From Erodium maritimum (Eukaryota; Streptophyta; Magnoliopsida; Geraniales; Geraniaceae), in NCBI GenBank assembly GCA_963921825.1, contig OY997595.1:20577228-20641227 (forward strand): a stretch of DNA of 64,000 bases. The letters are read 5' to 3'. Every line of letters begins with the position of its first letter. The first letter of the stretch is position 1. This document shows, one piece after another, positions 34,636-45,753 of this stretch. The notes beneath the pieces were generated by a model, which saw nothing but the letters and a program-made list of their open reading frames with translations, made no database searches and was not told where the DNA came from. A program made the position numbers and the translations under genes.

Positions 34636-36177
34636 TTGATCTACAACAGATAAAATTCAATCAGTAAACTGAATAAATTTTATGAAGATCAAGCTTAAAC
34701 ACCAACAATCAATTCTAAACCTTTAGAATCTGAAACCAAGATCCTTGATTCACTCGATTAAGCTGAACTAATGCTCACCACTTAATCGAGCTATGTAGGT
34801 AGGAATCCATCGAATCACATCCAATGTGACTCCTGGCTAGGGTATGTACTTATGTACACGACTTACCCTATCTGTTACCCTAGCTCAACCTCAGGCTAAG
34901 AATCGTAGTCGGGTCCACCAATTTTCAACTATGGCTCGTCACTATGTAGGTGCTCCGCTAATGCGCACGACACCCACATATGTCGTCCAAACCTACTACC
35001 CCGCTTTCCCATGGATGCTCCGCTAATGCGCACGACACCCATAGGACGGGGAGGTAGTAAGGTGTTGATGATTGGGAGGTATCGGACATGACCCGCTTTT
35101 ACTTGTCCAGTTGTGTTCAAAACTTTGGCACATCCTAGATGCGATGAGCACATCAACTACATTCCAAATGCAATGATGCCTCAAATTACATCCAATGTAA
35201 TTCTTCCTTTGAACCCGTCAACTACATCCAATGCAATGACGGTTCTAAGGGTTCACACACAAGGATTAAAATTCCAATTTTATCTTTGCATGTGAGGTGA
35301 TATGCTCGGTAAATAAAGTTAGGCATGCAATTCTAAAGCACATAGAATTAATCATGCATAAACTAAACCAAGCATAAAGCGATAAATGTGCACATAATAG
35401 CCCCCTAAACTAACTCCCACTAGCTTCTTGAGCTCCACCGACTCCAAGCCGATGCCAACACCCGAAAAGCCACCAAATGACCTTTTCGCCCTTTCTTCAT
35501 CTTGAGTAAAATATTACAATTTAATACACGACTCGCAGGTCGGGAATAAATAAATATTACAAACAAGTGGTTCGACGACCACACCTTGAAAGAATAATTA
35601 CACGTTACCTCTAACGGCTCGCAGGCCGTGAAAAGCGATAAATAATTAAATCGAGCTCGGGGCTATTATGTACACCATGCCAACATCACATCACACATCG
35701 TGTTATCAAACAAGCATGTTATCAAACATCATGTGATTTTCCGGTTTTAATTAATAGCCAAGTTTCGAAATTTTTTGATGCTCGGTTTATCGAAATCGTT
35801 CAAAAATGAAACTTTTGAACATTTGATCTTCGAGTTCGTCATGACGGTTCCAAACTCGTCATAACTAACAAAACGGTTTAGCCTTGGCATATCAACCATC
35901 CAATGGTCATGCTTGGCCTAGCTCCGTCCAACGGAGCCCCGTTCGGTCCCGGTTTCGGCTCCCCGAGAGTCCCGCTCCCGAGACCCGAAAAATCAAATTT
36001 TTTTCAAAATTTCCAGATTTGAAATAATTTTCAAAAATTCATTTTACATGCATTAAATCCATGAACAAGAATTTAAAACATGTTATCAAACAATTTAGCA
36101 AAACAACATGCCAAAAACGAAACTTTCAAGCAAAACCGAAACTTTGAACCCCGTCTTGTGAATCCCGAAGGTAGCAC
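34636..36177 (-). other. Leader of element E
   Basis: Reverse-oriented leader matching that of D along its length, including the 25-bp repeat (near 34953 and 35016) and the ACATTGGATGT-type units. It is non-coding. Confidence 0.75.
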
Positions 36178-36190
36178 GGCTCTGATACCA
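36178..36190 (-). other. Primer binding site of element E
   Basis: TGGTATCAGAGCC on the minus strand, one base from the LTR, complementary to initiator tRNA-Met. Confidence 0.9.
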
Positions 36191-36191
36191 C

Positions 36192-37879
36192 TGTTGGGTC
36201 TCGAGGTAAGGTTGGAGATGAACCAACTCGCAGCGGAAAATCAATGAAAACCAAGAGACAATTAGAACCATGAAACAACTAACAAAGAATGGATTAACAA
36301 GAGAAAAATTCAGCACTAGTTCTTACCAAAACAAGAACACCGGTTAACGAATGATTGGCTTGAGTCTCCAAGACGCCTACGTATCCACATGGGAATCAAA
36401 GCCACGTAGTTCTTCTCTTTGAGGACTCAAGAACACAAAAATGGAGGAGGAAACTAGCCAAACCCGAAATGGCCATGGAAGAGGGAGAGAAAATGTGTTT
36501 CCTATTCTTGTCTTGTGTTTGCTATGTTGAAAAAAGATGACTTAAACATAACAAAACCCATACTTGTCCAACTAAAGGCATGGGACAAGTATGGTGTCAA
36601 GTAAGGTGTAAATAGGACAAAGTATGACAAGACAAGATTGGGTTAGGTGGTGAATCACCAACACCTTAATCCTTGTCTTGCTTACTTAGTACTAATTAAT
36701 CAAGACTTGATTAATTAGTTCCATGGGCCTTGGTTGCATGGGCCTTTCATGGGCCTCTTGGAACATGGCCCGTGACCATTTCCAACGAGGTCCCGTGATT
36801 CGCTCATCGCCTCCATGCCTTCCATACCGGAAATGTCCAACATTATCCGACGCGATCAATCCCAAGACTCCAAGCCTTGTCTCGATCCGTAAAGTCCTAT
36901 TCACTTACGGGCACATGACCCAAAACCCAGTTTTGGTCATGTCCCGAGACAACTCCCTTTTGGCCATTCTCCATAAATGTGTCAATGAGTTTCATCCTCC
37001 GGTGTGACCCTTAGGTTTATGCATGTCAATAGATCAACGTAAAATCCCATTTTACTTGATCCTATTTAAGTGGCAACTAACGAGACTTTAGTATTGCCTG
37101 ACACTACATAACGAATCGACCCTGTCGATTCTAACCTTTCCGTCGTCCCTGTCATTATCCTTTTATCTCCGATATCCTGATTGAGATAAGGCATAGAGCC
37201 GTCATCCTTATTATTCTCAATCACCGTTCCTTGATATGTGAGATGACTGAAGATATGATACCCAGTATCATGTGCATGGCCATGCTATTCTTCCAGTCAC
37301 TCTCGATCAAGTGGCCGAGAACCGATATCTTTCCCATACCTTAGTATGAGGGATAAATCCCTTAGCCGTCTTTCGTGTCACTCATGTAGCCCGTCCCCAA
37401 GCCAATCCTGGCCGTTATGGAAGCCCTGTTACGGACAACGTTAAGCTCAGGTCAAACTCAGTTGTTGACTACATAGCGATCACAAAGACTCCTTGGTCTA
37501 AGGATACATGACAAGCTACGACACTGAATATGTTCATGACTTAATCTATGGCACATATTCAGGGCGGGTCGTCCAATATCATGTCCCACATGATATCTAT
37601 GATCAGACTCCGAAATCCCATTCCAATGACTAACAGAACGTAAGCCATAAAGAGCCATCTTTCATACTAGTCGCTTCTAGTGAAGCTTTGTTGACTAGGG
37701 ACCCATCGAGTGTGATCTATCTCGATCTATGGTTCTATTCGCATGGTGGGCATAGATCAGAGCACACATCTCTATATTACTCCAACACATAAGTAATATA
37801 AAGCCGCTTTAATTTTATTGCTAACGATGATATATACATTTGGACATTTAGGATTGAACTACGGGCACTAAGACTAACA
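36192..37879 (-). repeat. 5' LTR of copia element E
   Basis: 1688 bp, almost identical to 29418-31105. The few differences I can see include ATCGATATATT versus ATCTCTATATT. With solo LTR F it forms a long inverted repeat separated by 210 bp. Confidence 0.95.
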
Positions 37880-38089
37880 AGTAGAAAACCAGCTCGACAA
37901 AGGTATTAAGGCACTTCGATTGGATCGAGGTGGAAAATACTTGACCACAGAGTTATTAGATCATCTAAAAGAGAATGGGATCCTTTTGGAATGGACTTCT
38001 CCTAGGTCACTGTAGTTGAAAGGTGTAGCCAAACGGAGAAATCGGACATTGTTAGACAATGGTCTGTTCCATGATTAGTTGGACTGATC
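37880..38089 (+). pseudogene. pol: Middle part of the integrase of element D
   Basis: This is the stretch of D between nested insertions E and F, and it begins with the duplicated AGTAG. It encodes ENQLDKGIKALRLDRGGKYL, with the second catalytic Asp kept, and KENGILLEWTSPRSL, then a stop. Next comes LKGVAKRRN with Lys (codon 38031-38033) in place of the third catalytic Glu. E carries the same Lys. Confidence 0.9.
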
Positions 38090-39777
38090 TGTTAGTCTTA
38101 GTGCCTGTAGTTCAATCCTAAATGTCCAAATGTATATATCATCGTTAGCAATAAAATTAAAGCGGCTTTATATTACTTATGTGTTGGAGTAATATATCGA
38201 TGTGTGCTCTGATCTATGCCCACCATGCGAATAGAACCATAGATCGAGATAGATCACACTCGATGGGTCCCTAGTCAACAAAGCTTCACTAGAAGCGACT
38301 AGTATGAAAGATGGCTCTTTATGGCTTACGTTCTGTTAGTCATTGGAATGGGATTCCGGAGTCTGATCATAGATATCATGTGGGACATGATATTGGACGA
38401 CCCGCCCTGAATATGTGCCATAGATTAAGTCATGAACATATTCAGTGTTGTAGCTTGTCATGTATCCTTAGACCAAGGAGTCTTTGTGATCGCTATGTAG
38501 TCAACAACTGAGTTTGACCTCAGCCTAACGTTGTCCGTAACAGGGCTTCCATAACGGCCAGGATTGGCTTGGGGACGGGCTACATGAGTGACAAGAAAGA
38601 CGGCTAAGGGATTTATCCCTCATACTAAGGTATGGGAAAGATATCGGTTCTCGGCCGCTTGATCGAGAGTGACTAGAAGAATAGCATGGCCATGCACATG
38701 ATACTGGGTATCATATCTTCAGTCATCTCACATATCAAGGAACGGTGATTGAGAATAATAAGGATGACGGCTCTATGCCTTATCTCAATCAGGATATCGG
38801 AGATAAAAGGATAATGACAGGGACGACGGAAAGGTTAGAATCGACAGGGTCAATTCGTTATGTAGTGTCAGGCAATACTAAAGTCTCGTTAGTTGCCACT
38901 TAAATAGGATCAAGTAAAATGGGATTTTACGTTGATCTATTGACATGCATAAACCTAAGGGTCACACCGGAGGATGAAACTCATTGACACATTTATGGAG
39001 AATGGGCAAAAGGGAGTTGTCTCGGGACATGACCAAAACTGGGTTTTGGGTCATGCGCCCGTAAGTGAATAGGACTTTACGGATCGAGACAAGGCTTGGA
39101 GTCTTGGGATTGATCGCGTCGGATAATGTTGGACATTTCCGGTATGGAAGGCATGGAGGCGATGAGCGAATCACGGGACCTCGTTGGAAATGGGCACGGG
39201 CCATGTTCCAAGAGGCCCATGAAAGGCCCATGCAACCAAGGCCCATGGAACTAATTAATCAAGTCTTGATTAATTAGTACTAAGTAAGCAAGACAAGGAT
39301 TAAGGTGTTGGTGATTCACCACCTAACCCAATCTTGTCTTGCCATACTTTGTCCTATTTACACCTTACTTGACACCATACTTGTCCCATGCCTTTAGTTG
39401 GACAAGTATGGGTTTTGTTATGTTTAAGTCATCTTTTTTCAACATAACAAACACAAGATAAGAATAGGAAATACAACTTTTCTCTCCCTTCCCTTGCAAT
39501 TTCGGGTTTGGCAAGCTCCCACCTCCATTTTTGTGTTCTTGAGTCCTCAAAGAGAAGAACTACGTGGCTTTGATTCCCATGTGGATACGTAGGCATCTTG
39601 GAGACTCAAGCCAATCATTCGTTACCCGGTGTTCTTGTTTTGGTAAGAACTAGTGCTGAATTTTTTTCTTGTGAATCCATTCTTTGTTAGTTGTTTCATG
39701 GTTTTAATCGTCTCTTGGTTTTCCTTGATTTTCCGCTGCGAGTTGGTTCATCTCCAACCCTATCTCGAGACCCAACA
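38090..39777 (+). repeat. Solo LTR F of the same copia family, inside element D
   Basis: This 1688-bp LTR, TGTTAGTC to CCCAACA, is flanked by the 5-bp duplication TGATC (38085-38089 and 39778-39782). Removing it restores the D integrase sequence. It shares small variants with E rather than D, for example CCCGTAAGTGAATAGG where D has CTCGTACGTGAATAGG. F therefore came from the E-type subfamily. It has no internal sequence left, the usual result of LTR-LTR recombination. Confidence 0.95.
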
Positions 39778-40245
39778 TGATCTCCCAATCTCTTTTAGGG
39801 GTTTTGCTCTAGAGACGACCGCATTCATAGTGAATCGGGCTTCGACGAATGGTGTGGAAGGGACACCATTTTAAAAAATGGTACGGGATGATGCCCGCTT
39901 TGTCCTTCCTAAAGATTTTTGGTTGCGAGGCTTATGTGAAACATTTGGTTTCGACTAAGCTCGAACCAAGATCTGAGATATGCACCTTCGTGTGGTATCC
40001 CAAAGCAACAAGGGGATACTATTTCTACAATCCCAGTGAGAACATGGTGTTCGTCGCTTGGGGTGGGGTCTTTATGGAAAAGAAGTTTTGTTTTCAAAGA
40101 CGTCATTAGGAGGACTGTGCATCTCGAAGAAATTCAGGATGGTACAGATCTGTCTAAACCAATTGACAACCCAGTAGAAAGGAGCCAGAGATTGTCGTAG
40201 AGTGAGAACCAATTCCTGTTACAATTCCGGAAGGTCCAAGGCGAT
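39778..40245 (+). pseudogene. pol: Integrase C-terminal region of element D
   Basis: It encodes LSFLKIFGCEAYVKHL, KLEPRSEICTFVWYPKATRG and YYFYNPSENMVFVAWG, the copia integrase C-terminal signature, with a stop at 40107. Frame breaks separate it from the preceding and following parts. E has the same layout. Confidence 0.85.
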
Positions 40246-41821
40246 TTGAAAGGGTCAATCTTCCACCTCCAAGATATGGTATCCGGAGGTGACAATGAAG
40301 TCATGGTGGATCACGATGATCCAGCCACCTTTCAAGAAGTCGTGGATGGGCCCGACTCCGAGTTATGGCTGGGAGCCATGAGGGAGGAAATGCAATCCAT
40401 GTCGGACAACCGAGTCTGGGAACCGGTTGATCCCATCAATGGTGTGAGGACCATAGGATGCAAATGGATCTTCAAGGTGAAGATGGACATGGACGACAAC
40501 CCTCTGACCTACAAAGCTCAACTGGTGGCGAAAGGTTGTAGGCAGATCCAATGGATTGACTATGAGGAAACCTTCTCCTTAGTGGCTATGGTCAAAATGG
40601 ATCCAAATTCTTCTTGACATAACTGCGTATCATAATTACGAGATATGGCAAGTGGATGTCAAAACCGCTTTCCTAAATGGAAATTTGACTGAGTACGTTT
40701 GTCTGTCTCGGCCCAAAAGGTTTTGACGATCCGAAGAATAAAGGAAAGATTTATAAGTTGTTGAAATCCATTTATGGATTGAAACGAACTTCTCGGAGTT
40801 GGATCCTTCGTTTTGATGAAGCTGTAATTGGATTTGGCTTAATCAAGAACAAGGATGAATCTTGCGTTTATAAGAAGGCTAGTGGGAGCAAGATTACCTT
40901 TCTGGTTCTCATTGAAAACGACATCCCAACCTTGCACGAGACTAAAGCTTGGTTGAGGAAGTGTTTTTCAATAAAGGACTTAGGCGATGCTTCTCATATC
41001 TTAAGGATTAAGATATGTAGAGATCACACCAAGAGGGTCTTGGATTTAAGTCAGGGAACCTATGTGAACAAGGCATTGAGTAGGTTCTTAATGCTCGATT
41101 CAAAGAAAGGACTCTTACCCACTAGTCATGGCATTCATCTCAGCAAGACTTAGTGTCCTAAGACACCTGATGAGCTGAAAAGGATGATGAAAATCCTATG
41201 CGCCTGGGGGCAGGATCGATCATATATGCCATGACATGTATGGGACCAGACGTCTCGTAAGCCTTGTGTTGTACCAGTAGACATCATTCTAACCCGAGGG
41301 AAAGATGATGCTGAACTAGTCGCCGAAGGATAAGTAGACACTAGTTTTCCAAGATAAATCCAGATGACTTTAGAAGTCAATCAGGATATGTGTTTACGCT
41401 GAATGGCAGAGCTTTAGCTGGGAAAGCGTAAAGCAAGATACCATTGCCGAATCTACGACAGAGGCCAAGTACATGGATGCTGCAGAGGCAGCTAAGGAGG
41501 CTATGTGGATTTGGAAATTCATGGCAGGGCTGGGTGTAATTAAAAACCCATCCAGCCCGGTGAATCCATCTTGCGACAACACAAGGGCCATTGCGCAAGC
41601 TAAAAGCCTAGATCGTATAACAAATCCAAACATGTACTGCAGCGTATCCACCTCATCAGATAAATACTGAACTGAGGTGAAGTGAAGATAACCGATATTG
41701 CAACAGATGATAACATAGCCAACCCTTTGACTAAGGCAGTGTCAGTGCCTGAACATGTTAGACATGTAAAGTCGATGGGGACATATTGGTGTTTAGATTG
41801 GAACTATGGCAAGTGGGAGAT
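40246..41821 (+). pseudogene. pol: Reverse transcriptase and RNase H of element D (catalytic box deleted)
   Basis: RT blocks REEMQSMSDNRVWEPVDP, IGCKWIFKVK and YEETFSLVAMVK end at a stop (40615-40617), and KSIYGLKRTSRSW resumes at 40758. At 40910/40911 the YVDD box is missing: the frame runs FLVLIENDIPTL, exactly as in E. The family has seven more codons here, including the two catalytic Asp. RNase H pieces (DAAEAAKEAMWIWKF at 41473) are in broken frames. The purine tract AAGTGGGAGA (41811-41820) precedes the 3' LTR. Confidence 0.9.
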
Positions 41822-43508
41822 TGTTAGTCTTAGTGCCCGTAGTTCAATCCTAAATGTCCAAATGTATATATCATCGTTAGCAATAAAATTAAAGCGGCTT
41901 TATATTACTTATGTGTTGGAGTAATATATCGATGTGTGCTCTGATCTATGCCCACCATGCGAATAGAACCATAGATCGAGATAGATCACACTCGATGGGT
42001 CCCTAGTCAACAAAGCTTCACTAGAAGCGACTAGTATGAAAGATGGCTCTTTATGGCTTACGTTCTGTTAGTCATTGGAATGAGATTCCGGAGTCTGATC
42101 ATAGATATCATGTGGGACATGATATTGGACGACCCGCCCTGAATATGTGCCATAGATTAAGTCATGAACATATTCAGTGTTGTAGCTTGTCATGTATCCT
42201 TAGACCAAGGAGTCTTTGTGATCGCTATGTAGTCAACAACTGAGTTTGACCTGAGCCTAACTTTGTCCGTAACAGGGCTTCCATAACGGCCAAGATTGGC
42301 TTGGGGACGGGCTACATGAGTGACACGAAAGGCGGCTAAGGGATTTATCCCTCATACTAAGGTATGGGAAAGATATCGGTTCTCGGCCGCTTGATCGAGA
42401 GTGACTGAAAGAATAGCATGGCCATGCACATGATACTGGGTATCATATCTTCAGTCATCTCACATATCAAGGAACGGTGATTGAGAATAATAAGGATGAC
42501 GGCTCTATGCCTTATCTCAATCAGGATATCGGAGATAAAAGGATAATGACAGGGATGACGGAAAGGTTAGAATCGACAGGGTCGATTCGTTATGCAGTGT
42601 CAGGCAATACTAAAGTCTCGTTAGTTGCCACTTAAATAGGATCAAGTAAAATGGGATTTTACGTTGATCTATTGACATGCATAAACCTAAGGGTCACACC
42701 GGAGGATGAAACTCATTGACACATTTATGGAGAATGGCCAAAAGGGAGTTGTCTCGGGACATGACCAAAACTGGGTTTTGGGTCATGTGCTCGTACGTGA
42801 ATAGGACTTTACGGATCGAGACAAGGCTTGGAGTCTTGGGATTGATCGCGTCGGATAATGTTGGACATTTCCGGTATGGAAGGCTTGGAGGCGATGAGGG
42901 AATCACGGGACCTCGTTAGAAATGGCCACGGGCCATGTTCCAAGAGGCCCATGAAAGGCCCATGCAACCAAGGCCCATGGAACTAATTAATCAAGTTTTG
43001 ATTAATTAGTACTAAGTAAGCAAGACAAAAATTAAGGTGTTGGTGATTCACCACCTAACCCAATCTTGTCTTGCCATACTTGTCCTATTTACACCTTACT
43101 TGACACCATACTTGTCCCATGCCTTTAGTTGGACAAGTATGGGTTTTGTTATGTTTAAGTCATCCTTTTTCAACATAACAAACACAAGACAAGAATAGGA
43201 AACACATTTTCTCTCCCTCTTCCATGGCCATTTCGGGTTTGGCTAGTTTCCACCTCCATTTTTGTGTTCTTGAGTCCTCAAAGAGAAGAACTACGTGGCT
43301 TTGATTCCCATGTGGATACGTAGGCGTCTTGGAGACTCAAGCCAATCATTCGTTAACCGGTGTTCTTGTTTTGGTAAGAACTAGTGCTGAATTTTTCTCT
43401 TGTTAATCCATTCTTTATTAGTTGTTTCATGGTTCTAATTGTCTCTTGGTTTTCATTGATTTTCCGCTGCGAGTTGGTTCATCTCCAACCCTACCTCGAG
43501 ACCCAACA
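41822..43508 (+). repeat. 3' LTR of copia element D
   Basis: 1687 bp, the partner of 24882-26568. Differences I noted by eye include AACTTTGTCC for AACGTTGTCC and GATGAGGGAATC for GATGAGCGAATC. Confidence 0.95.
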
Positions 43509-44085
43509 CGGGTTTTTGCTCTTTTGGGTCGGTTTTGGGTTTGGAGTACCAAATTCAACTAATTTCTACTGTGGATGTTTCGAGAGTTAATTCAACAGGT
43601 CATTCACCACAACAGATGGAAAATAACGATCCGACTGGGGTTTATCATAGTAGTAGTTTGTGAAAGGGAACCCTAACCCTTTGAATAAGGGTCATCATTT
43701 GAAGCAGGCTCCCTTTAGAGCTTCGAATCGTCAGAGTTGGCCTCCAAAGTTTTAAAGGGACTAGGCCACTGTTGAAATCAGACCAGCTCGTTCCTTAAGT
43801 CGTGCGTATCCTGTGAAAGTTAGGAAATAGATTTTACAAGCTCAAGCTTCTCAGCTAGCTCATTCAGCTAAAGTGTTTGATGATCCGACTTTGACTTCGG
43901 AAGAATAAGAGTGGTTCACTGATGATTGATTTAGTGACGCATTTTGTTTTTTTGTTTTGAGTTTTTGTACCCACAGCTCCCTTTGATAGTTTTATTGTAA
44001 TAGTTGCTTATGGTTGGATCCTGGTTGGTTCTAATTTTTTCTATATAAATTTTCGAGCTTATCCAAACAAAAACCTTTATTAGGA
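43509..44085 (+). pseudogene. LINE ORF1-like remnant, 3' part and tail
   Basis: This continues 23770-24881 across element D. Decayed coding sequence includes KVFDDPTLTSEE and EWFTDD. A T-rich 3' UTR follows (GTTGGTTCTAATTTTTTC, then ATATAAATTTTCGAGC) and ends in the A-rich tail CAAACAAAAAC near 44065. Plant L1 3' ends look like this. No ORF2 lies between the ORF1 end and the tail. Confidence 0.55.
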
Positions 44086-44121
44086 ATATTTGATTAGCCG
44101 CAAGTAACTAACTAGTCATCA

Positions 44122-44166
44122 ACTAGACTGACGGATTTATCTTTGTTATTTTTTTTAATATTTTTT
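44122..44166 (+). mobile_element. 5'-truncated retroposon, left piece
   Basis: Left part of a short insertion flanked by the 12-bp repeat AACTAGTCATCA (44110-44121 and 49996-50007). LINE-2 interrupts it just to the right. It continues at 49845. Confidence 0.6.
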
Positions 44167-44377
44167 AAATCTCATGTTATATATTAGCCATGTAAAAAAA
44201 CGCACGGTACTTTGCTCCGAACTTTTCGGACGCTAAAGTTTTGGTTTTGTCGTATCCTTCTAGGGTTACGTGAAAAGTCGGCGCCGGTGTTTCTCTCGTC
44301 CCGCTTCTGGTTTTTCAGGCTTCGTTTTCAGTTTCTTCTTCAAACTGTGTCTGGGTGTTCAGCTTTTAGGCGTCGGC

Positions 44378-45712
44378 ATGTCGCAGACTAGGGCTCAACG
44401 TAACGAGCCGAGTGTGGAGGAGATAGAGGGTTTGATTGGGGCGATTGTGTTGGAGGAAGAGTTCGTGATCTCTGAGAGTGAACTCAGTGTCGGGGGCGAC
44501 AAATATAAACATGGTCTTGCTGGTAAGTTGTTGTCCCGTAGAGGTTTCAATAGGAAGGTGTTCAATGAGATCGTGAAGCGGAGTTGGGACGAACCGGACC
44601 TAAAAATTGAAAACCTAGCTCCGGGTGTCTTTGGTTTCTTTTTTCCTACTGAATGAGCGAAACTAAGGGTGAGAGAGTTGGAACCTTAGTGGTTCAACAA
44701 ATCTCTCTTGTTGTTACAGGACTTTGAACCAAGTATAAAACCAGAGTCATTGGTGTTTAGCCATGTTTCCTTGTGGGTGCAACTGTGGCACTTGCCATTC
44801 ATTGCTAGGACATGAAAAGTTGGGGAGAGGATTGGCAATGTGTTGGGTGAATTTGTGGAGGTAGACTGTGATGAAGATGATCGAGCTAGAGATGAGTATT
44901 TGTGCATCCGGGTAAGATGGGACATAAACAAGTCGTTGCGACGGGATCTGAAATTCAGGTTGAGCACATCGGATGAATTTACTTGGGTGAGGTTTTGCTA
45001 TGAAGGACTTCAGGATTTCTGTTACTGCTGTGGGAGAGTGAGCCACACACTGAAGGAATGTGATTTTTTTTAAGTCGGGTGGGAACCGGAAGTGCTGCCC
45101 TATGGTGACAGCTTACGGTCGAGTGTATTGGTAAGAAGGACGAGTCAGGCTCGTGACTCGGAAAGGGGGATGGGCCAGTGGAGTAAGGGAGGGGAGGAAA
45201 GCAATTCGAGACGGAACACCTCTCCGGGGAGGTCGGACGGGAGTTGGAGGAAGCAAGGACCAGTACATGGTCCGTCTGGTAATGCTGGTTCGGAGGAGGT
45301 CAGTTCCAAGGATGCTCAGTCTGTGGGGGTCGGAGCTGGTGTTTATGTTACAGCCCGAAGTAGTGCACATGGGTATGGGGTGTTGAGGAAGTCGTTGTTG
45401 GCCAAGGAAGGAGTGGATGTGATGGATCTAAACCAGGTCCCAGTGGAGGGACATCCGGTTGAGCAATCTCAAATTGGTGGACAAGTTAGTACTTTCAGTG
45501 GGGAGGATGAAGTGAGTTCCATGGAATTTGTTATAGTAATAGTTCCAAGGAAGTTCAAGAGGGTGCCTAAGACCTGTTCGGGGGTTTCCGGAGGCAACTC
45601 GATCCTGGGGGCAGCGAGGGCCTCTTTGTTGGGGAAAAGGGCGCAGGAGATCAGAGAGCAGGTGGAGAATTTTGGGGCGATCCTAGCCCCTGATTCTCAG
45701 GAAGCGGATTAG
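44378..45712 (+). pseudogene. LINE-2 ORF1 protein (DUF4283-like plus CCHC knuckle), broken
   Basis: The ATG at 44378 (MSQTRAQRNEPSVEEIEGLI) is preferred; an upstream in-frame ATG at 44270 adds 36 residues unlike the family. The N-terminal part carries the DUF4283-like region (GLAGKLLSRRGFNRKVF). A TGA at 44654 and a short disrupted stretch follow. The frame resumes by 44840 with the end of that region and a zinc knuckle CYCCGRVSHTLKEC (CX2CX4HX4C). A TAA at 45071, in a T run, precedes a long Ser/Gly-rich tail ending at 45712. The protein would bind LINE RNA. Confidence 0.82.
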
Positions 45713-45753
45713 TTGGAGTTGGGGAGGGTTGCAAAGAAACCCCGCCAATCACA

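Larger units (their letters stand above)
29418..37879 (-). mobile_element. Ty1/copia element E, complete but non-autonomous, inside element D
   Basis: The LTRs are 36192-37879 (5') and 29418-31105 (3'), each 1688 bp. The insertion is in the integrase region of D and is flanked by the 5-bp duplication AGTAG (29413-29417 and 37880-37884). The internal region is 5086 bp, close to the 5.09 kb of D. By eye I find about five differences between its LTRs, so it is younger than D. It shares with D the short gag, the defective zinc knuckle, protease and integrase, and the deleted RT YVDD box. Confidence 0.95.
24882..43508 (+). mobile_element. Ty1/copia element D, non-autonomous, with two nested insertions
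   Basis: The two LTRs are 24882-26568 and 41822-43508 (1687 bp each). The flanks are CGGGA (24877-24881) and CGGGT (43509-43513), a target duplication with one change. The internal sequence, once E (29418-37879) and F (38090-39777) and their duplications are removed, is about 5.1 kb. The order protease, integrase, RT, RNase H identifies Ty1/copia. By eye I find about a dozen differences between the LTRs, so it is fairly young but older than E. Its gag and pol are crippled by many lesions, most shared with E. Confidence 0.93.
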
